DNA of 64,000 nt from Chitinophaga sancti (GCF_034424315.1 NZ_CP139972.1:1550001-1614000), one strand, 5' to 3'; shown: positions 17,650 through 26,994, counted from the first letter of the stretch. Made by a program: numbers and translations. The notes: a model not told the origin generated them from the sequence alone.

Positions 17650-18633
17650 ATGACGACCCAGCTACAAACCAAACCAGTAACAATAATTACTGGTTTTTTA
17701 GGTGCAGGAAAAACCACCTTTCTGAATGAACTGCTGATGGCGGAAAAGAAAGGAAAATACGCCATCATTGAAAATGAATTCGGTAAAGAATCGATAGACG
17801 GAGAACTGGTTATGGAGATCTCGGACAACATCTTCGAGATGAGTAGCGGCTGCCTGTGCTGTAACCTGAATGAAGACCTGGTAGACCTCCTGATCGATCT
17901 CTCAAAAAAGTCAGGGAACTTCGAAGAACTGATCATAGAAACCACCGGTATTGCCGATCCTTCGTCAGTGGCGCTACCATTCCTCATTGATCCGCTCGTT
18001 AGCCGTTATTACCAGTTACAGCGGGTGATTTGCCTGGTGGATGCGCGGAACATTGCCCACGAACTGGCAACTACCGAAGAAGCGAGAAAACAAATCAGTT
18101 TCAGCGATGTGTTATTGATTTCCAAAACTGATCTCGTTACTCCTGAAGAGCTGGCGACCTTGCAAACCCTGCTGAAAGATATCAATCCATTTGCAGTGAT
18201 CTTATCTGGTACAAAGGAACATTTTCCGCACCAGGAAATAATGGCCTATACCAGGAATCAATCAGAGCATTACAACGGAGAAGAGCAAACCAAAGAGAAG
18301 CATCACCATAGTTTATCATCGCTGACACTCACTTTTGATGAGCCGTTTGATATTCCTAAACTGAAGCATACCCTGATGGTGTTTATGGCGGTGCAGTCGG
18401 CAGATATATACCGGGTAAAGGGGATTGTGTATGGATTTGGAGAGACAGAGAAATTTGTACTACAATCAGTAGCGGAATACCTGGCCATTGCACCGGGTAA
18501 ACCATGGGAAGATGGGGAGGTGAAGAGAAGTAAAATTGTGCTGATTGGTAAGAATTTAAAAATGAAGGGGTTTGAGCAATTGCTCTCACATGCATTATAT
18601 GCAGCGCCAGGAGAAGGTAGTGAATCGTTTTAA
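17650..18633 (+). CDS. CobW/COG0523 family GTPase, probable zinc metallochaperone
   Basis: A 327-residue G3E-family P-loop GTPase. Walker A GFLGAGKT is at residues 15-22, the metal-binding motif CLCC at 68-71 (GCLCCN), the switch region ETTGIADPS and the guanine-specificity motif SKTDL are all present. A His-rich loop (KHHHS, about residue 217) precedes the C-terminal CobW domain (VQSADIYRVKGIVYGFGE). COG0523 proteins deliver zinc or cobalt to client enzymes and are often under Zur. The upstream GCAAC-ACT-GTTGC site and the MerC-type neighbour support a role in zinc limitation. The client protein is not apparent in the window. Confidence 0.9.
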   Translation: MTTQLQTKPVTIITGFLGAGKTTFLNELLMAEKKGKYAIIENEFGKESIDGELVMEISDNIFEMSSGCLCCNLNEDLVDLLIDLSKKSGNFEELIIETTGIADPSSVALPFLIDPLVSRYYQLQRVICLVDARNIAHELATTEEARKQISFSDVLLISKTDLVTPEELATLQTLLKDINPFAVILSGTKEHFPHQEIMAYTRNQSEHYNGEEQTKEKHHHSLSSLTLTFDEPFDIPKLKHTLMVFMAVQSADIYRVKGIVYGFGETEKFVLQSVAEYLAIAPGKPWEDGEVKRSKIVLIGKNLKMKGFEQLLSHALYAAPGEGSESF

Positions 18634-18786
18634 ATTTAATTCATCCGGCCGCGGGCTCCTTCCCAGATCTCCCTGTTGTTGTCGTTGGCAACTACAGGGG
18701 GATTCAGTTACATCCCCCAAAATAAACTTTATAATTAATCCTCCTGAATTGGCTACCTTTAGGATCGTTAACTACACAATAAGCGA

Positions 18787-19158
18787 ATGAGATTGATCAG
18801 GAAAATAATAGTGGTTTTATCGATACTGGTGATTGCAATAAGTAAGGCATTCCTGTGTCAGTCTAATTTCACTAGTCTCCTGGATGAAATCTACACCAAT
18901 CCCGGCAGGGATTACCTCTATCACAATCTCTTTCAACCCTCTGTACTTCAGCATTATAGCGCACCTGCAACCATTCAGCTGGTGGCCATCGGTCAAACAG
19001 GTGTACAGGCTGATTTTCATTGGAATGAATTGGTATTACCGCCTTTAGTTTCCAGTACGCCTGTGCTGACTGTAAAACAGGCATACCCGCAGCAAAGTGA
19101 TGTGCTGTCCACCAGGACATTACCGGGTATATTCTTTCGTGGTCCTCCCCTGACCTGA
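18787..19158 (+). CDS. Small secreted protein, unknown
   Basis: A 123-residue protein with an N-terminal hydrophobic segment (IIVVLSILVIAISKAFL) that may be a signal peptide or anchor. The rest has no recognisable motif; it ends PGIFFRGPPLT. A TACCTTTA sequence resembling a -7 box lies about 25 bp before the start (near 18757). I do not recognise the family. It follows the CobW gene in the same direction after 153 bp and could be part of the same metal response, but nothing in the protein shows this. Confidence 0.5.
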   Translation: MRLIRKIIVVLSILVIAISKAFLCQSNFTSLLDEIYTNPGRDYLYHNLFQPSVLQHYSAPATIQLVAIGQTGVQADFHWNELVLPPLVSSTPVLTVKQAYPQQSDVLSTRTLPGIFFRGPPLT

Positions 19159-19236
19159 TACAATCAATCGTGTTAATCCATTTTGTGCCGACTTTACGTA
19201 GCACAGCTATTCTATTCATTTATTAAGGAACAAACC

Positions 19237-19425
19237 ATGTATGTATCATATTTAAAGTATGAGCCAATAGCGGCTATGCTGCTGTTTTTGGCGTCCTATG
19301 TTTCAGCGAATTACGAGTTTTCGGACGAGGGTGTGGAAAGGGAGTCTGATGAGGGGATTGTTATCACTTACGATACGACGAATATAGCGGCGGATGTGTT
19401 GAATACGCTATCTGAGAGGATTTAA
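19237..19425 (+). CDS. Doubtful small ORF, unknown
   Basis: A 62-residue frame: MYVSYLKYEPIAAMLLFLAS, then an acidic stretch FSDEGVERESDEGIVITYD. One hydrophobic segment is followed by a strongly acidic region. There is no known family, and it may be noncoding. The gene-poor stretch continues to 19600. Confidence 0.3.
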   Translation: MYVSYLKYEPIAAMLLFLASYVSANYEFSDEGVERESDEGIVITYDTTNIAADVLNTLSERI

Positions 19426-19599
19426 GATTGGAGGATGTAGTTCTTCTACAGAACAGCGCCACGCTTTCCAATAAAAACGTACCATCCAGCCGGTCGCAAT
19501 AACAGCGATCGGCTTCTTTTTTTTGAAAAGAGTTTTCATTCCCGCTAGTGAATGCCATCTCCTGAATGTTCAATTGCCACCACTATTCCCCTGGCAAAC

Positions 19600-20139
19600 C
19601 TATTCCAGCTGCACTTCCCGCACCCGCTCATTCCCCGGCAAATCCACCGCCACCACGATCACCGTTCCTCCCGCCGGCAAAGCTCCTGCCTGGTAATACC
19701 AATGCACGCCATTCCTGCCTGCAAGCGCCCTCCCTCTCTCCTGCACAACACCATCGGCCCCCACTATCCTTACCTGCACTTCCGCTACCCTAAATTCATC
19801 CTTCACCTCCACCACCACGGTCGTATCTTCAAACTGGATATTCTGTATCTCCGGCGCATGATACGCGTCCTTTACCGCCATATTCCAGGCGTTCTGCCCC
19901 GGTCCGGCCAATGACTTATAATAGGCCTTCAGCTCCGGATCCTGTAATATCACCTTGGCATAAGCCGCAGCTACGCGCATCTTATACCTGGCCTCCAACT
20001 GTTTGGTAGTCGGCCTTTTATCGGATTTTCTGCGCTTCTTAGCCACTATAATCTGGCCATTGCGCTTGTAAATAGTTATTTCATTGCCAAGGCTTCCCTC
20101 GACACATTGCAGTAGAATACTGTCTTTAATCAAAGCCAT
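19600..20139 (-). CDS. Conserved hypothetical protein with basic N-terminal half
   Basis: A 179-residue protein. The N-terminal half is basic (VAKKRRKSDKRPTTKQLEAR) and contains YKMRVAAAYAKVILQDPELK and GQNAWNMAVKDAYHAPEIQ. The C-terminal half alternates strands (DTTVVVEVKDEFRVAEVQVR, GGTVIVVAVDLPGNERVREV) and looks like a beta-sandwich. I recall similar hypothetical proteins in Chitinophagaceae, but no function. The in-frame ATG at 20139 is taken as start rather than the one at 20187, because the extra 16 residues look unlike coding. No signal peptide. It stands alone; the repeat array lies upstream of it. Confidence 0.7.
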   Translation of the reverse strand: MALIKDSILLQCVEGSLGNEITIYKRNGQIIVAKKRRKSDKRPTTKQLEARYKMRVAAAYAKVILQDPELKAYYKSLAGPGQNAWNMAVKDAYHAPEIQNIQFEDTTVVVEVKDEFRVAEVQVRIVGADGVVQERGRALAGRNGVHWYYQAGALPAGGTVIVVAVDLPGNERVREVQLE

Positions 20140-20319
20140 AGATTTGATTTTTGGGGTATTGAGGATCAATGTTAATCCTGCTATCAATATTAATTACTCC
20201 AGGCAAACTGAAGGGGTCTCATCAATTTGAATGTTATAATCAATTTACGAAATTCCTATGAATAATCAGTCTGTCTTTTAGTCTAAATAAGCATTAAAAT
20301 GTCACTTTTAAGTCAGTAG

Positions 20320-20360
20320 AAGGACACTTCAATATCGATTTGATATATAAGTGTCCTTTT
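20320..20360. terminator. Hairpin terminator
   Basis: AAGGACACTT pairs with AAGTGTCCTT and is followed by TT on the plus strand. It lies between the gene at 19600-20139 and the hairpin array. Confidence 0.65.
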
Positions 20361-20382
20361 ACCGTCCTTATAATGTCGCCAT

Positions 20383-20768
20383 TATATACTATCTCGCCTA
20401 TTGGAAAGAGGGTGCCCCGGTATTGATCGCGAACTCCCTCTTCATATCGCATGCTATCTCACCTAATGAAAAGAGGGTGCCCGGTATTACTCCGGAACTC
20501 CCTCTTCATATCGCATACTATCTCACCTAACATAAAGAGGGCGCCCCGGTATTAATCCGGAACACCCTCTTCATATCGCATGCTATCTCACATAATGCAA
20601 AGAGGGTGCCCCGGTATTGATCCGAAACTCCCTCTTCATATCGCATGCTATCTCACCTAACGCAAAGAGGGTGCCCCGGTATTACTCCGGAACTCCCTCT
20701 TCATATCGCATACTATCTCACCTAACACAAAGAGGGCGCCCCGGTATCACTCCGAAACTCCCTCTTCT
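20383..20768. repeat. Array of six 65-bp hairpin repeats with three-unit higher-order period
   Basis: Units start (at the AAGAGGG block) at 20406, 20471, 20535, 20600, 20665 and 20730, a spacing of 64-65 bp. Each holds AAGAGGG ... CCCTCTT as an outer stem; in several units an inner CCGG ... CCGG pair can also form. Hairpins are joined by a conserved linker containing CATATCGCAT and CTATCTCAC. Unit variants repeat as 1-2-3-1-2-3: units 2 and 5 share TATTACTCCGG and CATACTATC, units 3 and 6 share GGGCGCC, units 1 and 4 share TATTGATC. So three units were copied together. A partial linker (20383-20405) leads in. No ORF is supported. Confidence 0.9.
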
Positions 20769-20790
20769 TAATATGATCCCCTATTACAGC

Positions 20791-21093
20791 TTAATGATAA
20801 TAACAGATATACGCTACTTCTGTCTCACACACCACCTCAAATGAGGTATTAGCCCCCACTTCAAATGCATCCCCCTTTTTATGGTGCAGCCATTCCCCGC
20901 CACTCACCTTTGTACTCATCTTCCCGGTAATCACTTCCATCACCTCCGGAGCGCCGGTATTAAATACATAGGTTCCCTTTTTCATCACCCCCACAGTTGC
21001 CTTCCCTTGCTCCGTTTCAATACCCAGGCTCTGTACTTTCCCCTCAAAATATACATTGTGCGACACCTTATCTGCCGTATTCGAATTACTCAT
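20791..21093 (-). CDS. ppnP: Pyrimidine/purine nucleoside phosphorylase PpnP (DUF1255)
   Basis: A 100-residue single-domain cupin matching PpnP (YaiE): NVYFEGKVQSLGIETEQGKA, VGVMKKGTYVFNTGAPEVME, ITGKMSTKVSGGEW, and FEVGANTSFEVVCETEVAYI. Length is as usual for the family (about 95-105). PpnP splits diverse nucleosides with phosphate to free base and ribose 1-phosphate, in the cytoplasm. It is monocistronic by position; its 3' end faces the hairpin array, whose first stem on that side may end its transcript. Confidence 0.9.
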   Translation of the reverse strand: MSNSNTADKVSHNVYFEGKVQSLGIETEQGKATVGVMKKGTYVFNTGAPEVMEVITGKMSTKVSGGEWLHHKKGDAFEVGANTSFEVVCETEVAYICYYH

Positions 21094-21312
21094 AATTGTG
21101 ACTATTTTTTTAGTGCCACTAAATTAATTTTTTCATTGACAGTAATTTGTAAAAAATGAAAAATCTACTCCCCTGTCACAAAAAACTTGTTGCAACAAAC
21201 CTGGAAGTCCTAATTTCGGCCTTTATACTATTAACCCTAAGAAAGACCCTCTTAGTTTTCGCAGTAAGCTCCTTGTTTGCCCTGGGCTTTTTTCTATTCT
21301 ACATTTTCTTTC

Positions 21313-22443
21313 TTAATTCACACCTACACGCTCTGCTATCGCCGCTTTCATTTTATCATAACTCATATCAATATCCGTTGGTGCATAATAAACAAGATTC
21401 CCCTTCGTATCAATCACAAAACTTTGCGGTAAAAAACTAACATGAAACTGCCTCCTGAGATCATCATTTATAATCTGCACCCAATCCATTCCCTTTTCTT
21501 TTATCATCTCCCTCGCCTTATCCTCCGGAGAACCGGAACAAACAGAGATGATCTCAAACTGTTCCTTTGGATATTGTGCTTTCAATTCCTTTAACATGGA
21601 AATCTCCTGAATACAGCCCGCACAGAAGGTTCCCCAGAACACCAGCAACACCGTCTTCTTACTATAAATATCAGCAAGGGATACACGATTATTATTGATA
21701 TCTTTTAAGGTAAACAGTGGCGCTTTTCGCTTGATTTCCAACCCCTCTCTTTCCAATAGAAAATTTTTAATAAAAGCACCCTGCTCACTCTCCCGGAAAT
21801 TTGCAGGGAAGATCGTCGCAAACTTTGACAATAACTCATCAGGGGCTAATTCATACATCGCCTCCCTCATAAACAGGGAAAAGGCAAAATATTCATTCGA
21901 ATGCTTCGTGATGTACGCCATTCTTTGTTTATACGCAAGGGTTCTTGCTGCTCTCACCTTTTCAATTTCAAGCGGGTTGGTATATAATTTCTCATCACTT
22001 CCTACCCGGTCATGTATTTCTCTGAAATTCGCAAATGCATCCTTAATAAATTCTGCTGATTCTGCCGCTTCCTTTTTATTATCCTGTGCATTCACCAGGG
22101 TATATTTACTAAAAGGATTTTCTCCTGCTGCTGGTGCAGAGATCTTTACAGAAGCAGGTAGATCACTGGCATACACCTTTAGCGAATACCACTTCTCTCC
22201 TACCTGTCGCTCTGCCAGGATCTCTGCAAGCACGGTATTATAGCTTGCTGAAATAGTGGCCCTGTTTCCCTTGATGATGGCTGAATCAGGTACCATCTCT
22301 CTTTTATAAATATCCCAGTGATAGAAGGAGATTTCTTTTGCACTTGTACTATCAGGCAGTATAAAGGTGACCTTGAATTGCTTTTGCCCAAAGACCAAAA
22401 CGGGAACTAAAAATAAGGTTAGCAAATAAATGGTTCTTTTCAT
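21313..22443 (-). CDS. TlpA-like thiol-disulfide oxidoreductase with N-terminal DUF4369-like part
   Basis: A 376-residue protein with a signal peptide (MKRTIYLLTLFLVPVLVFGQ). Residues 20-230 form a beta-rich then helical region resembling the N-terminal part of Bacteroidota TlpA/AhpC-type proteins. Residues about 235-376 form the thioredoxin fold: KAPLFTLKDINNNRVSLADI, then VFWGTFCAGC with Cys274 and Cys277, and the cis-Pro segment SFLPQSFVID. It probably acts as a periplasmic thiol reductase for c-type cytochrome or other partner maturation; the target is unknown. The central CAGC differs from the usual CPPC/CGPC, which may shift its redox potential. Confidence 0.85.
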   Translation of the reverse strand: MKRTIYLLTLFLVPVLVFGQKQFKVTFILPDSTSAKEISFYHWDIYKREMVPDSAIIKGNRATISASYNTVLAEILAERQVGEKWYSLKVYASDLPASVKISAPAAGENPFSKYTLVNAQDNKKEAAESAEFIKDAFANFREIHDRVGSDEKLYTNPLEIEKVRAARTLAYKQRMAYITKHSNEYFAFSLFMREAMYELAPDELLSKFATIFPANFRESEQGAFIKNFLLEREGLEIKRKAPLFTLKDINNNRVSLADIYSKKTVLLVFWGTFCAGCIQEISMLKELKAQYPKEQFEIISVCSGSPEDKAREMIKEKGMDWVQIINDDLRRQFHVSFLPQSFVIDTKGNLVYYAPTDIDMSYDKMKAAIAERVGVN

Positions 22444-22724
22444 GATGACGTGTTTGAGGCAGGAAGATAGCGGATGAAATGTTAGTATATCGTTAATGTT
22501 GGCCGCAAAGAACCCGGACTGATCCCTGTCATAAAAAAGAACTTGAATCGGAAGTTAACAGCCCCGATGCATCTTGTTCATATGTGTAATCCAGCTTATT
22601 CCGTGTACGTATACAGAATAGCCTGGACAGATCAATTTTAAAAGAAAAATGAGCTTGTATCAAGAATAAAAACACCTCTTGAAAATCGTTTAAAGACTTC
22701 CATCGGGAACCCGAATAAAAACAT

Positions 22725-22770
22725 TCATGAAAGAGGGAATTCACCAACGGTAATGAAAACCTTTTTCAGA
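22725..22770. repeat. Dispersed 45-bp repeat, copy 2
   Basis: CATGAAAGAGGGAATT, eleven variable bases, then ATGAAAACCTTTTTCAGA; same as 13978-14022. It is directly followed by a terminator stem. Confidence 0.8.
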
Positions 22771-22776
22771 AAAAAA

Positions 22777-22812
22777 GGGGCTGTATCGTCCTTATGATAC
22801 AGCCCCCTTTTT
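22777..22812. terminator. Terminator downstream of the M28 peptidase gene
   Basis: GGGGCTGTATC pairs with GATACAGCCCC around an eight-base loop, with runs of A before and T after, so it can work on both strands. Confidence 0.85.
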
Positions 22813-22829
22813 TTCAATATTTTGCACCC

Positions 22830-24311
22830 CTATTTCTCCAGCTTAAATCCTTCCACGATCTTTGGTCTGTTCGCCGCATTTGCCACGCTAAAGCCAGTGG
22901 CATACATCCACTTCGTCATCTTCGTGAGCTTCCCTATATTAATAGTCGCCGCTTCATCAGCTGGTGTATGATACAGCGGATGTGTCAGTGTGGTAAAAAA
23001 TATCGCAGGAATATTCTTCCTTACATAAGGCAGGTGATCACTGCGGAAATAAAATCCTTCAAAATGAGTAGCCTTATCCCATGCTGTATCCAACTTAAAT
23101 TTCGGTCCTTTCTCATTTTCTGCCAGCGCAATACTCGCCAGGTCTGATGAATTCAGATGAGGCGGTGTGATACCCAGCAAACCCGCACTATCCGGGGAGT
23201 TCATACCGATCATATCTGCGTTCAATACTGCCACCAATGATTGCGCCGGTACTGTAGGATGCTCCGCATAATAATAGCTGCCCAGCAATCCGCGTTCTTC
23301 CGCACCATGCCATACAAACAAAGCGCTGCGCTTAGCCGGCAGTTGGTGGAATGCCCGGCCTATCGCCAGCAATGCTACACAGGCAGTGGCATTATCATCA
23401 GCCCCATTCAATATTGAATCTTTACCCGGCTCTACTTCGCGCACCCCATCATGATCTGTATGCCCGCTGAACAATACATATTCTTTGGCCAGTGCAGGAT
23501 CAGTACCTTTTACTTTTGCCACCACATTTACAGATGGATAAGTAAAAGCTTCGCCATATATATTCGCCTGGAAGGTCTGGTTCGGTGTACGCACCAGGTC
23601 CAGCGCTTCTTTCTTCACCCATACGATCGGGATATCCTTCAGGAATTGCCTGGAGGGCCTGCCGTCTATACGATAGGTACCGCGGGTACGGTCAGGAATC
23701 GCCCTGTTCCATGCCTGCTCCGCCCTGTCATCTGATACAAAGAGGATTGCCTTTGCTCCTTTGTTTGCCAGCTTCTGTGCCCAGTCACGCACCACAAAGG
23801 AAACATATCTCCAGGGAATCACTTTGCGCGGATCGCTCTGGCCCTGTTCTGTAAATTGCAGGGCTACCACCTTTCCTTTTACAGCAGCTTCATCTGCATT
23901 ATCAGGGTTTGTGACATACACGATCGGCGCATCTACAGCGGCAAAGCAAGGCTCCCATACGATCACATCTTTCCAGAGATCAAAGGTGCGGTTACCAATT
24001 TTAACAGTACTGCGATCGCTTACACGCTCACGAACCAATGAATAAAACTGGAAATAGGTACCATCATCGCCTGCTGGTTCCAAACCTGCTTTACGCGCCT
24101 GTTCTGCCACCCACATGGACGCTTTCAGTTCATCCAGGGTACCTGCTTCTCTCCCCCTGAAATGATCATCCGCCAGGGTAAACAGGTCCTTCCTGATCTC
24201 TTCCTGCTGAATAGCTGCGATGGCGGTGCCTTTCGATTGTGCATATGCCTGCCCGCCGGCGCATAAGATCGTACTAAGGAAAAATGAAATGAATAAATGC
24301 TCTTTTCTCAT
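22830..24311 (-). CDS. Secreted M28-family zinc metallopeptidase
   Basis: A 493-residue protein with a signal peptide (ends AYAQ, about residue 25). A PA-type insert is likely between residues 110 and 250. The M28 catalytic core has FSGHTDHDG (first metal His and general base region), LNGADDNATA (bridging Asp), WHGAEERGLLGS (catalytic Glu and metal Glu), LNADMIGM (metal Asp) and LYHTPADEA (last His). These aminopeptidases release N-terminal residues from peptides in the periplasm or outside. The ATG at 24311 gives a standard signal peptide. It is followed by a strong terminator and appears to be a single-gene unit. Confidence 0.92.
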   Translation of the reverse strand: MRKEHLFISFFLSTILCAGGQAYAQSKGTAIAAIQQEEIRKDLFTLADDHFRGREAGTLDELKASMWVAEQARKAGLEPAGDDGTYFQFYSLVRERVSDRSTVKIGNRTFDLWKDVIVWEPCFAAVDAPIVYVTNPDNADEAAVKGKVVALQFTEQGQSDPRKVIPWRYVSFVVRDWAQKLANKGAKAILFVSDDRAEQAWNRAIPDRTRGTYRIDGRPSRQFLKDIPIVWVKKEALDLVRTPNQTFQANIYGEAFTYPSVNVVAKVKGTDPALAKEYVLFSGHTDHDGVREVEPGKDSILNGADDNATACVALLAIGRAFHQLPAKRSALFVWHGAEERGLLGSYYYAEHPTVPAQSLVAVLNADMIGMNSPDSAGLLGITPPHLNSSDLASIALAENEKGPKFKLDTAWDKATHFEGFYFRSDHLPYVRKNIPAIFFTTLTHPLYHTPADEAATINIGKLTKMTKWMYATGFSVANAANRPKIVEGFKLEK

Positions 24312-24759
24312 GCGGTATTACTATTATATGATTAACTGCCTGCAAAATTACGGAATCTGGCTCCAATGAGAACAGCACACAATTTACTACCGTCATCACC
24401 TGTTCACCGGCCGTACTTAAGACTACATATAACTGGCATCATCCGGGGCCGGGTTTTATGAAAATAACCGATACCGGGTTGGGGAACACGCAATAAGTTA
24501 GTTCAAATAAAATACATTTAAAATCAATGTGTTATAAAAGTATTGGTGTAAAACTTACAATTATCAGTTCTGTATTGAATTAAATGCAATGAAAAAGATA
24601 AAAAAGTACTACACCTGTGTCATAAGTTAGCATACATTTACGTAGTTAACTATAATAAAAGGAATGCCACGTTTTTCAACGATCACCTGCTAACGGACGG
24701 GTACAGAGAAACCTGCGAGCCTGATATAAAAGACTACAATTCTAAATTCAATAACACTT
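24312..24759 (+). other. AT-rich upstream region of the GH3 gene
   Basis: 448 bp with no gene, between two divergent starts. It must hold the promoters of the M28 and GH3 genes. TACATTTA at 24633-24640 resembles the TAnnTTTG box for the GH3 gene, leaving a 5' leader of over 100 bases. Confidence 0.5.
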
Positions 24760-26994
24760 ATGAAAAAAATTCTCCTACTGGTTGCAATAGTCGCAACATC
24801 ATTCTATGGTTACACCCAATCGATCGATCAAAAAGTGGAGGCACTCCTAAAGCAAATGACGCTGGAAGAAAAGGCAGGGCAGATGACCCAGATCAGCGTG
24901 GAAGCCTTTTTGAAAACCACCAATGGCGTATTGAACGAACCCCATGAATTTGATATGGCAAAGCTGGAAATGGCCATTAAAAAATATAAAGTAGGTTCTA
25001 TTTTAAATGTCGGCGGCAACGCCCAAACGGTAGAGGTATGGCGGAAAAGAATTGAAACCATCCAGCAACTGGCCCTGCAGGAAAGACTGAAAATCCCCGT
25101 ACTGTATGGTATAGATGCCATCAGGGGGAATAACTATACTTTAAATTCAGTGATGTTCCCACAGCAGATTGCGCAGGCAGCGTCTTTCAATCCTGCTATG
25201 GCTAAGAAAGCAGCTGCGGTGACTGCTTATGAAACCCGCGCTTCCTTTATTCCCTGGAATTTTAGCCCGGTACTGGACCTCGGCAGACAACCCGTTTGGC
25301 CCCGCATCTGGGAGACCTACGGCGAAGATCCGTACCTGGTAGCAGAAATGGGTAAAGCGGTGATACAGGGATACCAGGGAGATGCCCTGGTGACTGACAA
25401 ATACCATGTAGCTGCCTGTCTCAAACATTATCTGGGTTACAGTATGCCACTGAGCGGCCATGATCGCACTCCAGCCTGGATCCCGGAGAGAGAACTGAGA
25501 GAGTACTTCCTGCCACAGTTCGCAGCTGCCGTAAAAGCAGGTGCAAAGAGTGTAATGGTGAACAGTGCTGAGATCAACGGACTGCCCGTGCATGCTAACA
25601 AACATATACTGACCGATATACTGAAAGGTGAATTAGGATTTAAAGGGCTCGTGGTGAGTGACTGGCAGGATATTCAATACCTGTACCAACGCCACAGGAT
25701 CGCGAAAGATAATAAAGAGGCCGTTATGATTGCCATCAATGCAGGGATTGATATGAGTATGGTGCCGACTGATTTCACCTTTACCGAAGCATTGATAGCC
25801 CTGGCAAAAGAAGGAAAGATCCCGATGACCAGGATTGATGATGCAGTAAGAAGGATCCTGAAAGTGAAATATGAAACCGGACTGTTTGAAATGCCGGTGG
25901 GCAACGCGAAAGACTATCCGCTGTTTAACAGTGCTGCCCATAACCAGCTGAACTATGACCTGACTGCAGAGTGTATCACATTGCTGAAGAACACTAATAA
26001 TATCCTCCCTTTGAGTGTAGGTAAAAAGATCCTGGTAGCGGGTCCTTCTGCTAATTCAATGCGTTCTTTGAACGGTGGATGGTCAAGGATCTGGCAGGGT
26101 ATCACCAGCGATGAAACCGAAAAAGATAAGAACACGATCTTAGAGGCCATGCGGAATGTATTTGGAGCAGGGAATGTGGAATATAGTGCCGGGGCTGATT
26201 TTGATAAGACACTGGACGTGAAAGACGCTGTAGCGAAAGCGGCGAATGTAGATGTGATTGTGCTTTGCATTGGTGAAACCAGCTATACCGAAACACCCGG
26301 TAATATCGGGGATATCAGGATCTCTGATGCCCAGATAGAACTGGCGAAAGCATTGGCAGCTACTGGTAAGCCGATTGTGTATGTGCTGACAGAGGGTCGT
26401 CCAAGGATCATTTCTGCCATCGAGCCATTGAGTGCCGCAGTGATTCACGCCTACCTGGCAGGGAATGAAGGTGGAAATGTAATTGCGGATGTGCTGGCGG
26501 GTAAGATCAACCCTTCCGGTAAACTGCCATATACATATCCAAGGTCTACCAATAGCCTGGTGAATTATTATCACAAGTATACAGAGACCTTGCAGTTTGA
26601 CGAGACAGCGGGGTATAATCCACAGTGGGAGTTTGGATTTGGTTTGAGCTATACACAGTTTGCCTATTCAAATCTGAAACTGAGCAGCGAGGTATTGAGT
26701 GCTGCTACCAAAACGATCACTGTAAGTGTAGATGTGACCAACAGCGGGAAAGTAACGGGTAAAGAAGCGGTGTTATTGTATGTGAGTGATGAGGTAGCGA
26801 GTATAACACCAGAGGTTAAACGCCTGCGTGGGTTTGAGAAGATAGAGCTGAAACCGGGTGAGACAAAGACGGTAAAGTTTGCGATTGATAAGGACAGGCT
26901 TTCTTTTATCAACTGGCAGTTGCAACGGGTGACAGAAGCAGGAGATTTTACAGTGAGCGTGGGTGGATTGAAAGCTGGATTTAAATACGAGTAG
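24760..26994 (+). CDS. GH3 beta-glucosidase family protein
   Basis: A 744-residue secreted glycoside hydrolase 3 protein in the three-domain layout: signal peptide (1-19, ending YTQS), TIM-barrel domain (about 25-375, with LEEKAGQMTQ, YGIDAIRGNNY and CLKHYLGYSMPLSGHDR), alpha/beta sandwich (about 390-610) and C-terminal fibronectin III-like domain (about 640-740, ending SVGGLKAGFKYE). The nucleophile is Asp301 in GLVVSDWQ. The YGIDAIRG and KHY motifs are those of exo-acting beta-glucosidases for beta-1,3- or beta-1,4-glucan oligomers. It is encoded alone, with a terminator after it; the GH64 glucanase 11 kb upstream could supply substrate. Confidence 0.93.
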   Translation: MKKILLLVAIVATSFYGYTQSIDQKVEALLKQMTLEEKAGQMTQISVEAFLKTTNGVLNEPHEFDMAKLEMAIKKYKVGSILNVGGNAQTVEVWRKRIETIQQLALQERLKIPVLYGIDAIRGNNYTLNSVMFPQQIAQAASFNPAMAKKAAAVTAYETRASFIPWNFSPVLDLGRQPVWPRIWETYGEDPYLVAEMGKAVIQGYQGDALVTDKYHVAACLKHYLGYSMPLSGHDRTPAWIPERELREYFLPQFAAAVKAGAKSVMVNSAEINGLPVHANKHILTDILKGELGFKGLVVSDWQDIQYLYQRHRIAKDNKEAVMIAINAGIDMSMVPTDFTFTEALIALAKEGKIPMTRIDDAVRRILKVKYETGLFEMPVGNAKDYPLFNSAAHNQLNYDLTAECITLLKNTNNILPLSVGKKILVAGPSANSMRSLNGGWSRIWQGITSDETEKDKNTILEAMRNVFGAGNVEYSAGADFDKTLDVKDAVAKAANVDVIVLCIGETSYTETPGNIGDIRISDAQIELAKALAATGKPIVYVLTEGRPRIISAIEPLSAAVIHAYLAGNEGGNVIADVLAGKINPSGKLPYTYPRSTNSLVNYYHKYTETLQFDETAGYNPQWEFGFGLSYTQFAYSNLKLSSEVLSAATKTITVSVDVTNSGKVTGKEAVLLYVSDEVASITPEVKRLRGFEKIELKPGETKTVKFAIDKDRLSFINWQLQRVTEAGDFTVSVGGLKAGFKYE

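Larger units (their letters stand above)
22444..22829. other. Intergenic stretch without a clear gene
   Basis: It lies between two minus-strand genes. It contains the second copy of the dispersed repeat (22725-22770) and a terminator (22777-22812). A minus-strand frame (22529-22747, 72 residues) is open but shows no family and overlaps the repeat; I do not call it a gene. Confidence 0.6.

Noticed and set aside
20383..20768. Possible CRISPR array from regularly spaced repeats
   Set aside because: The segments between repeats are themselves repeated rather than unique, units are contiguous 65-mers with internal hairpins, and no cas genes are nearby.
21156..21440. 94-residue ORF between ppnP and the TlpA-like gene
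   Set aside because: Its second half is antisense to the thioredoxin domain gene and the first half shows no family; a hydrophobic stretch arises from T-rich DNA.
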